Assembly: GCA_032718475.1 (NCBI GenBank)
Contig: JAUCBJ010005408.1
Span: 1 to 64,000 of the forward strand
Length of the DNA stretch: 64,000 bases
DNA from: Nemertoderma westbladi
Lineage: Eukaryota > Xenacoelomorpha > Nemertodermatida > Nemertodermatidae
Direction of reading: 5' to 3'
Shown: positions 1 through 9,443 of the stretch, in pieces
How the letters are laid out: each line of letters starts with the position of its first letter
Position numbering within the stretch: position 1 is the first letter of the stretch
Program-made: the position numbers and the translations under genes
Notes under the pieces: generated by a model
The model's database searches: none
What the model was told of the DNA's origin: nothing
Seen by the model: the letters and a program-made list of their open reading frames with translations, nothing else

Positions 1-363
1 ATTTTGATATGATAACAAATCTAAATCGGTAGCTAACTTGGTGTTATCACCGGCTGTCATGGAAATGGTAAAACAACAAACATTTTGTAGTATTCTAATA
101 ACTCAATATAAATTCATCGCATCTTTTGAAAAAGATAGCCTACTGGTCTAACAATTCTAAATGTGACATAAAATTCTGGAATATAATTATTGTTACCATG
201 GGAACGCTGATAAATGAAAACTGACATGTTTTAGAAAAATAGCTACCATTCTAGAACAATACCATTATTTTAAAAACAAATTACCACATTTTATTGAATA
301 TTAGTTTTGGAAAATTTTGGTATACTGAAAGCGAAACCTTTTTTGATATAATGGTGATATATG
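1..363. other. AT-rich flank without a recognisable gene
   Basis: I see no coding similarity, tandem repeat or RNA gene here. The last five bases (359-363, ATATG) are the left copy of the target-site duplication of the neighbouring BEL/Pao element. Confidence 0.6.
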
Positions 364-618
364 TGATTTGACTGCCAGTTTAAACTGAGACCATCTTTGG
401 ATTTGTACATATAACAACATAGTTTGTATTAAAGTTGAAAACGAAAGTTTGATGCATTAATACAGACCCAATATGATAATTATTTGATTGTTGTTCATTG
501 ATGTCAAAACTTAGTATAGTCTCACCAACAGTATTACAGCAATAAAATTCTAGAATAATAACAGTTTTTGAATAACTAAGGTGACTAATTATGCTTTACT
601 TCCAGTAACTACTTTTCA
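364..618 (-). repeat. 3' LTR of BEL/Pao copy 1
   Basis: This 255-bp repeat has TG...CA ends and is the downstream LTR relative to the minus-strand coding direction. It matches 6091-6345 at all but two positions. Confidence 0.9.
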
Positions 619-759
619 CTCCCCCAACAGTTGAATATATCATTTACTATTCAATGATACACAAAGTAAATTATCTAAGTTTACTTTCAGTTTTAAACAC
701 AAGTTAAACGAAAATCAAATTTAAAGCAAATGTTCCCTCAATGGGTTTTAACCTAAGAA

Positions 760-3700
760 TTATTGTAACATGCGATCTTCATTGAGTTCCTTGGAGGTCG
801 CAATTAAACACAGTTTGTGAATAGGACGATCATATTCTCCACGAGGAGTCTTGACACAAACTTTCCTCACTTTATTATCTGTCCCTGGATATGTACGAAC
901 AATATATCCAGTCTCCCATAAAGCTCTAGGCGCGGCCTTCCTGACCCCTGGTTGATGTATTATTACAAAGTCTCCTATCTCCAGATTGTCCCGAGAATGA
1001 TACCACTTCTTCCGCTCCATTAACTGAGGTGGCATATATCTCAAGAAAGATTCCCAAAACAATTGAATACGATTCTGAACCAATTCATAGCGATTTCGAG
1101 GGTTCAACTTATCAATGGGCAAATGCTGAGGCACAATAATATTATGACCATAAAGTATCGAATTTGGTGTAACGAAATTCGCTTCATCCTCATTCGGATC
1201 ATCAGATCTCTGAGGGAACAATGGTCGACTATTCACAAGGTAAGTTGCTTCATACAAAAACGTGGTCCATTCATCTGCGGAGAATTGACGTACGTATAAC
1301 TGACAAGTCGCATCTAATGCTTTACGCACTAGATTAATAAGTGATTCTACCAGTCCATTCATATGACTAGCTGTTGGAATATTCCAGGTCCACTCAAAAC
1401 TTTGTTCCAAGAGTCCATGTTGCACCAATTGTATATCCCAATCATTCATGAGCTTCTGTACATCTGATGAAGCACCAATAAAATTGGAACCTTCATCACT
1501 CCAACTACGATTTAGTAATGTTCCACATAGCGTTCCAAATCGACGAAAGGCGAGCAAGAATTTCTGAGCTGATAAACCTTGACCACCCTCTTTACAATAA
1601 CATAACTCCAAATGAATGGCCCTAGTCTCAGCACAAACAAAGATCGCTACATGACCATCCATAGTGCAGTTCCTACTAATTTTCACCTTCAAAGGGCCAA
1701 AGATATCAACTGCAGTAGTTTGAAAAGGTCTGGTGTAAGGCTGCATTCTAAATTCAGGTAAATTTCCCATTTGCTGAGTTAATAAGGGCCGGTTTCGTAT
1801 TCGACAATATTGACACTTGTACTTTATAGTTTTTAAAAGTCTACGGACACTACAAAGCCATAGTCCATCATGTTCTAAAGCTGCTTTTGTTCTTTGTACT
1901 CCGGCATGAGCAGTCGTTTCATGATAGTGTTTAGCTAATAACTGAATACATGTTCTCTTCATTTCATCTTGTGTAAATTGATCAGCAGACTTAGCATCAA
2001 TATGAGGTAAAATCACAGGGAAACGAACAAATAACGGTAGAGATTCCACTTTTTCAATTCGACTACCAAGTCTCCAAACTTTATTAACATCATCATATAT
2101 AGGATTACAAGCATTATAAGATGCATTACTAAAATCTTCATCTAACTGCAATGACTGCAAAACCATTCGCATAGCAATATCGGCTCCAGCAGGACTATTT
2201 TTATCTAATCCAAACCGATTACAAATAGAAACAATAGCATCTCTCCAGCTATTCTCCCTCGAACCAAGATACAAAACTTCCTTGAGCTCTTCATGGACTA
2301 AATTATCTGCTTCTTTACCACCAACAGGATTAAAGCTACTCTTTACCGAAAATAATTTATGGTGTTTATATTTAGACTTCGTCAGTTTCTTCGGTTTCCC
2401 TAGTTCACATTGTATAGCAAACTTATCATCAGCTATTTCAATTCTAATTTTCTCATTTTCGAACTTCCAGGTAGATTCATCTTCACGAAGAAAACTCGGT
2501 CCATGATGCCAATCTTCTAATAACTGTATGTTGAATCCCTTCTTAGTTAAACAATCAGCAGGATTTTCATTAGATCGTATATAGCGGAAAACGTTCGGTT
2601 CAACAGCCTCTTGAATCTCGGCTATACGAACTTCAACAAATGGTTTGAACGCTCCTCTTGGTTTTCTCACCCAATGAAGCACCACTTTACTGTCCACCCA
2701 AAGTGTGATGTCTATAATCCTTTCACGCAAAGAATCTTCTATAGCTTTGACTATTCGTGTCATTATCACTGCAGCAACTAGCTCAGTGCGGGGTATGGTC
2801 CATCCCCGTAAAGGTTTGACCAATGACTTGGCTGTAACAAAGGTAGTTTCAAATGAGCCATCATTCAACTTCCATCTGAGGTATATAACTGTTCCAAAGG
2901 CACAATCCCCTCCATGGGAAAAGCCATGAAGATATGGTCCTTCAGCAACTCCTTCTGGGCGCAAACATCGATCTATTCTTATAGATGTTACAGGATGGAG
3001 CTGCTCGAATGCCATACGCCAATGTTGTATATCATCACGTTGAATACAATCATCCCAACCACATCCAGTAGCCCATAAATCTTGTAAGTCTATTCGAAGT
3101 GATATTGTCAATGGGGCAAATATTCCCATAGGTTCCCATATCCCAGCAACAAAAGAAAGGATTGATCGTTTTGTAATTTTATGAATTGTTGGAAGCTTTT
3201 CAAGTTTTAATCCAATTATATCATCATCTCGGTTCCAGTAGTGACCTAGCACTAATGATGAACGAGTTTCAGTTAAAGAAGACACATTTTTATTTATCAG
3301 ATTCGATTCCAATTGTTTCTCTGAAGAAGCTACCTTCTCTTCAATTTCGCGGCAGTTACTTTTCCATTCCTTTATCTGGAAACTCCCACGAATAAGCAGC
3401 ATATCAACTTGTCCAATTGTATCTGTTGTCACTTCTCCAGTTGGACGAGAGAATCCAACATCATCAACATAAGTTGACTTATAGATAACTTCAAAGGCTA
3501 AAGGAAGCTCCTCACGATTCTCTGTTGCCAGTCTTTGAACTCCACTATTGGCTAACGTAGGGCTGGGTTCATTACCAAAGGCAACTCTGACCCATTCATA
3601 AACATTAGGATCTGACTTTTCATCACCATTTCGCCACATAAAACGTTGAAATTTACAAACCTCCTCTCTTATTGCAACATTATTGAACATTTTCTTTATG

Positions 3701-5064
3701 TCACCAATTGCAGCAACTTTATCTTCTCGCCAAGATATCAGAGTCGAATATAAAGATCGAGTTAAATCAGGTCCCTTTTCAAGGACATCATTTAAGGCTA
3801 TTCCATTAAATCGCTTAGCTGAGTTAAAAACAACTCTCAATTTTGTAGTTTCCCTTTCGGGCTTGTAAACACCATGATGTGTCAAGTAATATGCCTTTTC
3901 ACCTTGTACAGGAATAACTTTCCGCGCAAACTTTGAATCTATGATTTCCTGAATAGCTTTATTATAATACTCCAATCCTCCATTTCGATTTAATCTACGT
4001 TCCTGCTCCTTCATTGAGGCAAATGCCTCATCATAATTATTTTCTAACTTTTCAGGGTAACCTTCTTTCCATGGAAGTGGTACTTCTAAACGATTATCTG
4101 AATTCATAATGGTATTTTCCATGGCGATTTCAATAAAACGAGCTTCTTCAATCTCTTGTTCAGTACATTTACAATGTATTGCTCGAATTCCTACTTGGTC
4201 TCCAACAAATATCTTACGGATATCTTCATCATTGACATCCTCAGGGTTGATATTCACATGAGCATTAGATACACGTTTCATTGTTGAACATTTTACAGTT
4301 GAGGTAGATCCCATTAATTCTCGACCACCAACAACAGTCCAACCGAGATCATACAATATACCATCAGCTTCTTTAGGATTTAACCCATTAATTTTCCCAT
4401 GTTCCCTCAACAAGGATTGAGCGCTTCTTCCAATAAGTAAATCAACAATTCCACCCTCTTTATCAACGTACTCACTGATAAATTTTAGGTGTACATTTCT
4501 TTCGAAGAAGTCTTTATCTAAAGGAAGGGCTGATCCACATGTTCGACTGATAGCATATGCTTCAATATTGGCTTTTGGTTCCTCATCCAAGTTTGCAATA
4601 ATTAATTCATAACCATGAGTTTTCTCCTTTCGACATTGTCCTCCAACAACCTCATGATATAAATCATCTGGGTAACCACAAAGACCAAGTTTTTCAACAA
4701 ACCCACGTCTTACTAGGCAGGTGTCTGATCCCCCATCTAGAAGACACAGAGCTGTATACCAAGTACCATTACGTGCTTTTATCTTAGCTTTTATGATTGG
4801 CAATCTCGTACTCGCACTATATACAGCATTTAAAGAATTTCCAAAAGGTTGAGCAGTTGGATTTAATGATGATGACGAAACTACAGGTCGCTGAGTTGTT
4901 TGACTTCTTGGTTCTCTATGTTCGTGTAAAAGAGAATTATGGTTTCTATTGCATTGATCACATGGCTTTTTAATTGGACAATCTCTAACTCGGTGACCTT
5001 TTGCTAAACAGCCATAGCAACGGTCTTTATCTTTATTGAATATTTTTCTGGCCGAAATTGACAT
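760..5064 (-). CDS. BEL/Pao Pol polyprotein (protease, RT, RNase H, integrase)
   Basis: This 1434-residue open frame encodes the enzymes that copy and insert the element. From the N-terminus it shows a zinc knuckle (CYGCLAKGHRVRDC, residues 16-29), a retropepsin-like protease with LLDGGSDT near 108-115, and the Pao reverse transcriptase with YVDD near residue 530. After the RNase H/A17-type region come an integrase zinc-binding HHCC module (about 1045-1090) and an integrase core (TAVDIFGP near 1119, SDEGSNF near 1189, GLVESL near 1238), ending in the DUF5641-type domain (about 1338-1420). The frame is open upstream of the first Met and runs into a second Cys-rich motif (about 5070-5120), so this Met is probably not the true start. 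A frame break near 5250 separates it from gag. Confidence 0.93.
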   Translation of the reverse strand: MSISARKIFNKDKDRCYGCLAKGHRVRDCPIKKPCDQCNRNHNSLLHEHREPRSQTTQRPVVSSSSLNPTAQPFGNSLNAVYSASTRLPIIKAKIKARNGTWYTALCLLDGGSDTCLVRRGFVEKLGLCGYPDDLYHEVVGGQCRKEKTHGYELIIANLDEEPKANIEAYAISRTCGSALPLDKDFFERNVHLKFISEYVDKEGGIVDLLIGRSAQSLLREHGKINGLNPKEADGILYDLGWTVVGGRELMGSTSTVKCSTMKRVSNAHVNINPEDVNDEDIRKIFVGDQVGIRAIHCKCTEQEIEEARFIEIAMENTIMNSDNRLEVPLPWKEGYPEKLENNYDEAFASMKEQERRLNRNGGLEYYNKAIQEIIDSKFARKVIPVQGEKAYYLTHHGVYKPERETTKLRVVFNSAKRFNGIALNDVLEKGPDLTRSLYSTLISWREDKVAAIGDIKKMFNNVAIREEVCKFQRFMWRNGDEKSDPNVYEWVRVAFGNEPSPTLANSGVQRLATENREELPLAFEVIYKSTYVDDVGFSRPTGEVTTDTIGQVDMLLIRGSFQIKEWKSNCREIEEKVASSEKQLESNLINKNVSSLTETRSSLVLGHYWNRDDDIIGLKLEKLPTIHKITKRSILSFVAGIWEPMGIFAPLTISLRIDLQDLWATGCGWDDCIQRDDIQHWRMAFEQLHPVTSIRIDRCLRPEGVAEGPYLHGFSHGGDCAFGTVIYLRWKLNDGSFETTFVTAKSLVKPLRGWTIPRTELVAAVIMTRIVKAIEDSLRERIIDITLWVDSKVVLHWVRKPRGAFKPFVEVRIAEIQEAVEPNVFRYIRSNENPADCLTKKGFNIQLLEDWHHGPSFLREDESTWKFENEKIRIEIADDKFAIQCELGKPKKLTKSKYKHHKLFSVKSSFNPVGGKEADNLVHEELKEVLYLGSRENSWRDAIVSICNRFGLDKNSPAGADIAMRMVLQSLQLDEDFSNASYNACNPIYDDVNKVWRLGSRIEKVESLPLFVRFPVILPHIDAKSADQFTQDEMKRTCIQLLAKHYHETTAHAGVQRTKAALEHDGLWLCSVRRLLKTIKYKCQYCRIRNRPLLTQQMGNLPEFRMQPYTRPFQTTAVDIFGPLKVKISRNCTMDGHVAIFVCAETRAIHLELCYCKEGGQGLSAQKFLLAFRRFGTLCGTLLNRSWSDEGSNFIGASSDVQKLMNDWDIQLVQHGLLEQSFEWTWNIPTASHMNGLVESLINLVRKALDATCQLYVRQFSADEWTTFLYEATYLVNSRPLFPQRSDDPNEDEANFVTPNSILYGHNIIVPQHLPIDKLNPRNRYELVQNRIQLFWESFLRYMPPQLMERKKWYHSRDNLEIGDFVIIHQPGVRKAAPRALWETGYIVRTYPGTDNKVRKVCVKTPRGEYDRPIHKLCLIATSKELNEDRMLQ

Positions 5065-5200
5065 TGCCAGATACGATGGGCAGTTGTAGATAAAATGGTT
5101 ACCAGGGCAACCAGTAATATCACAGAAGAAATCAGATTGAACACTTGATTTCTTTCTCGAATTAGAGTCAGATGAAGAACTACTACTAACAATAATACCC

Positions 5201-5998
5201 CTAACAGCATTTTGTTCTGATTCCTTTTCCGTAATTATTGGATTTTGAGTAGGTAGGATTGCTGTTCTTTGTTACACATTTTTTGAACTTTTTCTTTTTA
5301 TATTCATTGGCCAAATTTGAGACAAACTTTCTCAGACCTTCTGCAGATTTCCCTATACCATTTAATCGACATTCAGCTTTATAATCGATTATTACTTCTC
5401 TTGGTAATTTATACTGCACTTCATCAAAGAAAATATCCTCTTTTGTTATATGTTCATAACCAAGTTCTTTCAATTGACGAATATATACCCGTAATGCATT
5501 TGAGAATTGTTCAAGTTTATCTCCATCCTTATCCTCGAAAGAATGAATTTTCTTAAAAGTCATACGAATAGAACTGAGAATGTTATCAGTAGGAACTGCT
5601 TCATCAAACATCTCCCACACTTCAAACATAGTTCCACAAACTTTTATACGGGCATGATAATCGTATGGCACAATCTTCACCACCCAACCAATTTGAGACT
5701 GATCATCCGTTAATTGAGCTTCTTCTTGTCATATTATCTTTATAAGCTTGATCCAACCATCCTTGAACCTCGCTCTCAATTTCTTCGGTCCAGACATCAG
5801 CTTCTTCTAGTCCATCACTGTATGTTTGGACCAATTCATCAAATGTTGGACTTTCTCATCCAACTTAACGATAACAGTTTTAATGTTGGTCTCCGATGCA
5901 TCCTCGGCGACATATTGATCGAAGGAATCGCCCAATCTCGCGATTTGCTTCTGTGTACGCTTTATCTTACGTAGACAATTCTCTGTTTCAATTGGCAT
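5201..5998 (-). pseudogene. gag region of BEL/Pao copy 1, frame-disrupted
   Basis: Gag should form the particle. The N-terminal piece (5807-5998) is a charged, helical segment starting MPIETENCLRKIKRTQKQ. The second piece (5201-5683) has a gag-like helical region with a Lys-rich end (YKKKKFKKC). The pieces lie in different frames, and the main pol frame is reached only through a further shift near 5250. With LTRs this similar, these are either very recent lesions or sequencing indels. I assign gag from position and composition, not from a diagnostic motif. Confidence 0.6.
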
Positions 5999-6090
5999 CT
6001 TGCCTCACTAAAGGATTTCAATACACGTTTTGTGTTTTCCAAATTTCAATAACAAATTAATTAATCCATAGATTTCTATTAAGTTTTGAC

Positions 6091-6345
6091 TGATTTGACT
6101 GCCGGTTTAAACTGAGACCATCTTTGGATTTGTACATATAACAACATAGTTTGTATTAAAGTTGAAAACGAAAGTTTGATGCATTAATACAGACCCAATA
6201 TGATAATTATTTGATTGTTGTTCATTGATGTCAAAACTTAGTATAGTCTCACCAACAGTATTACAGCAATAAAATTCTAGAATAATAACAGTTTTTGAAT
6301 AACTAAGGTGACTAATTATACTTTACTTCCAGTAACTACTTTTCA
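6091..6345 (-). repeat. 5' LTR of BEL/Pao copy 1
   Basis: This is the promoter-side LTR for the minus-strand element. It is 255 bp, TG...CA, followed at 6346-6350 by the right copy of the ATATG duplication. Confidence 0.9.
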
Positions 6346-6402
6346 ATATGGTTCCACCAAAGATATACCCATGTTTGAAATATTTTTATTTTTCATCATT
6401 TT

Positions 6403-6741
6403 TGTGTGTGGAATTATTTCCACACAGGTTTCGTGTTGGATGGACCTAACTTTATTGAGGCACTGATACTGACTATGCATATTATTATTATATGACTGCT
6501 ACCGGTCTTATTCTGTTGTTGGTGTTATCTGACATTCTGACTTTATTCTGCATGTGCTACCATACCGGTACTCATTATTATATTCACTTTATCGAGTCTG
6601 TGATCAGTGATATGACGTTTATATTCTTTATCATACCATATTGCTGTATTGTATTGAGTCATTAGCCGATTATTATTAGCCTAACTATTACGGCTGACAG
6701 CTTATTGGATTTTTATATTATATTCGCGCCCATTCCGCACA
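6403..6741 (+). repeat. 5' LTR of BEL/Pao copy 2
   Basis: A 339-bp LTR starting TGTGTGTGGAATT and ending CCGCACA. It is identical to 12473-12811. Confidence 0.93.
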
Positions 6742-6971
6742 TTCTTCGAACCGGATTCACCAGGTGGGATTTAACTAATACCGGTCAGCGGGTACCGGTA
6801 GCCTCACATCTGCATATAAAGTAATGCTGTACCGGTACCACAGCCGTAATAGGCCTACACCTGGCAAACGTCAATGCAGAACGCGGCTTTCCTACTCATT
6901 TACACTGAACTGAACAATAAACTGAATACCCACATTTGCCTTCTACTGTCTGACTGTAATAAAGTACCGGT

Positions 6972-9443
6972 ATGTCAATAAGCAGGCCTACATCACCCAA
7001 TAGAGATTCCAGTGATGTTGATGTATTCCAGGAGGTCATCGATGGGCGTATTGAAGCCCTGAAACATCAACGTGAGTCTGGCCGTTTTCAGGCTACATCC
7101 CTAATCAGACAATTAGAAGTTTGCCGTAGTACAGATGAAAAAAATATTAATGCTGATGACCTAGCTTATCTTGTTGAACTGGCAGACCGTCAACGCCAGT
7201 TACTAAATAAAATTGACTCTGAACTTATTGAATTGGGGTATTCTGAACCCTCCCCTTCCAATTACGACCGTGATTTGGATCAAATAATTTTTAAAACCAA
7301 ACGATTACTTTCACGTGTGGACAGTAGGGTGCCAGCTCCTGGACCCACATTCCATGCGGATTCTGGTTCCTGTTCTGGGACAACCATACCTGCTATAGAA
7401 GATTCTACCAAGGGTCTTCCTAGAATCACTGTCCCTACTTTCAATGGGGACTATCTTTCCTGGCGCCCCTTTTGGGACCAGTTTTGTGCACTAATCCATG
7501 ACCGCCCACAACTTGGAGATGTGCAAAAGTTTGTCTACCTGCAGAGTTGCCTCCAGGGGGAGGCCAAAGATGCTCTCTATGGTCTTTCAGTTTCATCTTC
7601 AAATTATAGCGCCGCTATTTCTTTGCTGAAACGCCGTTTCGGAAATCCACATCTTCTTATAGGAATGTATGCCAGTCGTCTATGTTCCCTACCCCCTATT
7701 AAAGACAAGGATATTCGTGGATTTCGTAGAACCATGGATGCATTCGAGGGTTCTCTTAGGGAGATCCGCCATCTCTCTACAGAAATAGATCCACACCCAT
7801 GCCCACCCCCCTCCATGGGACCATCTTCTTCCCCGAACACTAATTCTACCACAGACCTGACATCCTTACTGTTAGCTCCACTATTGCTGCAGAAACTTCC
7901 ACCAGACATCGTACTGGTATGGAACCGTAACTGTCAAGCTTCCAAACGGTTTGACCTTGATAGTCTTCTTCAATTTGTGTCTTTGGAACTTGAATCACGG
8001 GAATCTGTAGCATTTACAGCCACTTCTTGTGGTACCAGTACTTCAACTCGCATACCACATGGCTCAGTGTCAATAGACTATAACCATGGACGTTCATTCA
8101 CCTCTCGTGGTTCTACCTCTGCAGCTCTGGCTGTGGGTGAATCAACAGCACCTCCTTCCTGTCTTGCATGCAAAGGCCCCCCTCATCGTTTCCGTGACTG
8201 CCCTATATTTATGAATAAATCTGTTGCTGCACGTCTTTCCTTTGTTAGGTCATGTAAACTTTGTTGTACAAACTGTTTTGGTACCCACCAGACAAAGGAT
8301 TGTTCCTCCAAATATAGCTGCCAACATTGTGGTAAGCGACATAATTCTTTAATATGTTTCAAGGAACATAAGGCCTCTAAGCCATCCCGACCTACTCTGC
8401 CTGCGCTGAATATTAATGATCCACCTGGATCCCCACTTACTGGTATTCCCGGCAGCACTTCTAAGGCGCCACAGTCTAGTGTTCTGGCTCATACTCAACC
8501 GAGTGCTCATGCTCTGCCATACACTCCATTGAATAACTTTACTCCAAGTACTAATGTGCCAACATATGGTAATGGCGCTAACCCTTTCAATAACTCAGTC
8601 TTATCAGTGCTCCAAGTAATGCCAGAACAGTCCACCCATGACTGTCCTGTCTTCGTCAAGCTTGCCCGGGCCTATATCTCTGCACCAGGTGCTCCTCCTG
8701 GTGATGGAGCATGGATATTTGTATATCTCGATGATGGCTCTAAGCGATCTTATATCAAGTCATCCGTGGTTGAAGATATTAATTTACCATGCATCCAGAC
8801 ACGCACCATGACCACTGGGTCTTTTGATGGGCATATAATGACACAGGAGCGTTCTCTTATCCAGCTCCAACTCCATAGTCAGTATTTTGATGAACCTGTG
8901 GCTATATCTGCCTGGACTGCAGACAGACTCTGTCCCACAATGCGTCAGGAGTATCTTTCTAATTTTCCTCCTTCTATTGCTAATCTCACTCACTGGGCTG
9001 ATCAATTTGATGGTGGTGAACGTGATATTGCATTAATTATTGGGGCTGATCATATCTGGAGTGTTACTGGTCCTACCCAAACCTTTCCAAATGCCCCTAT
9101 AGTCATCGAAACATTCTTTGGTCGTGTATTTTGTGGCCCTTATCAGGGACAACGATCCATGGGATCTCCTTCCCCTATGCTGTTAGTCAGTGATCTCTCC
9201 GCTCTTACCAAACTGTGGGATTTGGAGGCAGTAGGAATCAAGGAACCTGATGTTGATACCCCCTCATTTCCAATCCCTACTCGCTCCATGGACAATCCTC
9301 CGCATTATCAGGTACGTCTTCCATTTTTGGGTCATCGTCGTCCCTCATGCAACTTTAACAAAGTTGTACCTTTACAAAAACGAGTCCTCACTCATCTTTC
9401 TCCTAACCATCTGGAAATCTATAGTGGGAAAATGATCAGTTAG
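6972..9443 (+). CDS. BEL/Pao Gag-protease polyprotein (823 aa, copy 2)
   Basis: This is the N-terminal half of the element's polyprotein. It begins with a helical region, then a gag domain of the DUF1759 type (about 145-240, around LPRITVPTFNGDYLSWRPFW). Cys/His knuckles follow (about 397-463, including CLACKGPPHRFRDC and CQHCGKRHNSLIC), then a retropepsin-like domain with FVYLDDGSKRSYI near 582-595. It runs into the start of the reverse transcriptase leader and stops at 9443 because of a one-base frame change in the run GGGAAAATG. The ATG at 6972 is the first in the frame, 230 bp downstream of the LTR. Confidence 0.92.
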   Translation: MSISRPTSPNRDSSDVDVFQEVIDGRIEALKHQRESGRFQATSLIRQLEVCRSTDEKNINADDLAYLVELADRQRQLLNKIDSELIELGYSEPSPSNYDRDLDQIIFKTKRLLSRVDSRVPAPGPTFHADSGSCSGTTIPAIEDSTKGLPRITVPTFNGDYLSWRPFWDQFCALIHDRPQLGDVQKFVYLQSCLQGEAKDALYGLSVSSSNYSAAISLLKRRFGNPHLLIGMYASRLCSLPPIKDKDIRGFRRTMDAFEGSLREIRHLSTEIDPHPCPPPSMGPSSSPNTNSTTDLTSLLLAPLLLQKLPPDIVLVWNRNCQASKRFDLDSLLQFVSLELESRESVAFTATSCGTSTSTRIPHGSVSIDYNHGRSFTSRGSTSAALAVGESTAPPSCLACKGPPHRFRDCPIFMNKSVAARLSFVRSCKLCCTNCFGTHQTKDCSSKYSCQHCGKRHNSLICFKEHKASKPSRPTLPALNINDPPGSPLTGIPGSTSKAPQSSVLAHTQPSAHALPYTPLNNFTPSTNVPTYGNGANPFNNSVLSVLQVMPEQSTHDCPVFVKLARAYISAPGAPPGDGAWIFVYLDDGSKRSYIKSSVVEDINLPCIQTRTMTTGSFDGHIMTQERSLIQLQLHSQYFDEPVAISAWTADRLCPTMRQEYLSNFPPSIANLTHWADQFDGGERDIALIIGADHIWSVTGPTQTFPNAPIVIETFFGRVFCGPYQGQRSMGSPSPMLLVSDLSALTKLWDLEAVGIKEPDVDTPSFPIPTRSMDNPPHYQVRLPFLGHRRPSCNFNKVVPLQKRVLTHLSPNHLEIYSGKMIS

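Larger units (their letters stand above)
364..6345 (-). mobile_element. BEL/Pao LTR retrotransposon, copy 1 (complete, minus strand)
   Basis: The element is bounded by two 255-bp direct repeats (364-618 and 6091-6345) that begin TG and end CA, and by the 5-bp duplication ATATG at 359-363 and 6346-6350. Inside, on the minus strand, are a broken gag and a 1434-codon pol open frame. A purine-rich tract (the complement of CTCCCCCAAC at 617-626) abuts the 3' LTR, as expected for second-strand priming. The LTRs differ at only two positions I could find (A/G near 377 versus 6104, G/A near 592 versus 6319), so the insertion is young. The primer binding site next to 6090 could not be matched to a tRNA by eye. 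Confidence 0.93.

Noticed and set aside
9420-9443. Programmed -1 frameshift between gag-protease and RT in BEL/Pao copy 2
   Set aside because: The run T GGG AAA A does not fit the X XXY YYZ slippery pattern in the zero frame, and a second shift near 12150 suggests ordinary indels.
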